The position numbers and the translations under genes were made by a program. A DNA stretch of 64,000 nt from Mesobacillus jeotgali (GTDB lineage: Bacteria > Bacillota > Bacilli > Bacillales > Cytobacillaceae): positions 434,001 to 498,000 of the forward strand of contig NZ_FVZC01000009.1 of NCBI RefSeq assembly GCF_900166585.1, read 5' to 3'. A model generated the notes under the pieces. It made no database searches. It saw nothing but the letters and a program-made list of their open reading frames with translations, and was not told the DNA's origin. This document shows, piece by piece, positions 63,726-64,000 of the stretch (the first letter of the stretch is position 1; every line of letters starts with the position of its first letter).

Positions 63726-64000
63726 CTGCGAACAATTGGAAGGATTTTGATTTTTGCGGCAATATTTTTATTTATAGGTTTATATTTGGGCTATAACAAA
63801 GAAAATAATGATGCTTTGGTAATAGAACAGAAGTCGATTCCGAAAGTGGATGAATCTCTTGAAGATGATATCGAAGAACAAAATCTTAGTGAAGGCATTG
63901 ACCAGCCACAACAGGGTGTAGCCTCCCTTTTGGGAAAGGATATAGATTCATTGAAGGGGCTTTTAGGAAATCCATCCAGGGTTGACCTTTCTGCTTACGG
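63726..64000 (+). CDS. ylbC: YlbC-like exported protein, 3' end outside window
   Basis: The first 91 codons of a larger gene. A membrane anchor (RTIGRILIFAAIFLFIGLYLGY) is followed by an acidic linker and the start of a conserved domain (GVASLLGKDIDSLKGLLGNPSRVDLSAYG), the pattern of the domain that precedes the CAP/SCP domain in YlbC. No ATG, GTG or TTG suits the ribosome site GGGGGGG (63714-63720); a CTG at 63726 is at the right spacing. The TTG at 63750 would shorten the anchor and drop its positive residues. Confidence 0.75.
   Translation, partial: MRTIGRILIFAAIFLFIGLYLGYNKENNDALVIEQKSIPKVDESLEDDIEEQNLSEGIDQPQQGVASLLGKDIDSLKGLLGNPSRVDLSAY

Overview
The window is a chromosomal segment from a low-GC, endospore-forming Bacillaceae bacterium. 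Gene order follows one long block of the Bacillus subtilis chromosome, in sequence: cheV-ykyB-ykuD/E/I/J/L-ccpC-dapH-dapL-ykuV, rnjA-rpoY-ykrA-def-ykyA-pdhABCD, slp-SR1-speA-yktAB-suhB, ylaF-typA-ylaH-ylaI-ylaJ-phoH2-ylaL-ylaN-ftsW, and ctaA/ctaBCDEFG-ylbA-ylbB-ylbC. Products are close to B. subtilis but lineage-specific genes are inserted and several B. subtilis genes are absent (ykuK, abbA, the flavodoxin genes, pycA), so this is a relative such as Mesobacillus, Neobacillus or Bacillus sensu lato. That genus guess is inference. There is no rRNA, tRNA, phage, insertion sequence or CRISPR array. TTG start codons are common.

Layout. 0-12.7 kb: chemotaxis and nucleotide second-messenger genes (CheV, a PAS-GGDEF-EAL protein, a degenerate EAL protein YkuI, the c-di-AMP receptor DarB), cell-wall and secreted hydrolases, a small redox/metallohydrolase operon and an MFS exporter. 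12.7-16.3 kb: the citrate-cycle regulator CcpC, two diaminopimelate (lysine/peptidoglycan) genes and a thioredoxin-like protein. 16.3-17.2 kb: a striking array of about 16 tandem 52-bp repeats that ends in a terminator-shaped unit. 17.4-21 kb: a heterodimeric ABC exporter. 21-28 kb: a DUF4349 lipoprotein, RNase J1 with RNA polymerase epsilon, a tiny cationic peptide gene, a HAD phosphatase, peptide deformylase, a YjcZ-type sporulation peptide and the YkyA lipoprotein.

28-33 kb: the complete pyruvate dehydrogenase operon. 33-42 kb: lipoproteins, the dual-function RNA SR1 with its peptide SR1P and several CcpN-like operators, arginine decarboxylase SpeA, small conserved proteins, a decayed gene remnant and inositol monophosphatase. 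42-51 kb: the ribosome-associated GTPase TypA, the PIN-PhoH protein, YlaN and FtsW. 51-58.4 kb: heme A biosynthesis and the caa3 cytochrome oxidase. 58.4-64 kb: membrane proteins, an acetyltransferase, YlbA, the CBS protein YlbB and the 5' part of ylbC.

The least explained items are the 52-bp repeat array at 16.3-17.2 kb, a second repeat family of similar period present at two separate places (25.5 and 45.0 kb), and a 23-codon gene at 24.3 kb for a strongly cationic amphipathic helix. The SR1 locus with three CcpN-like boxes is the clearest regulatory finding. All coordinates, motifs and starts were read by eye; no database search was run.
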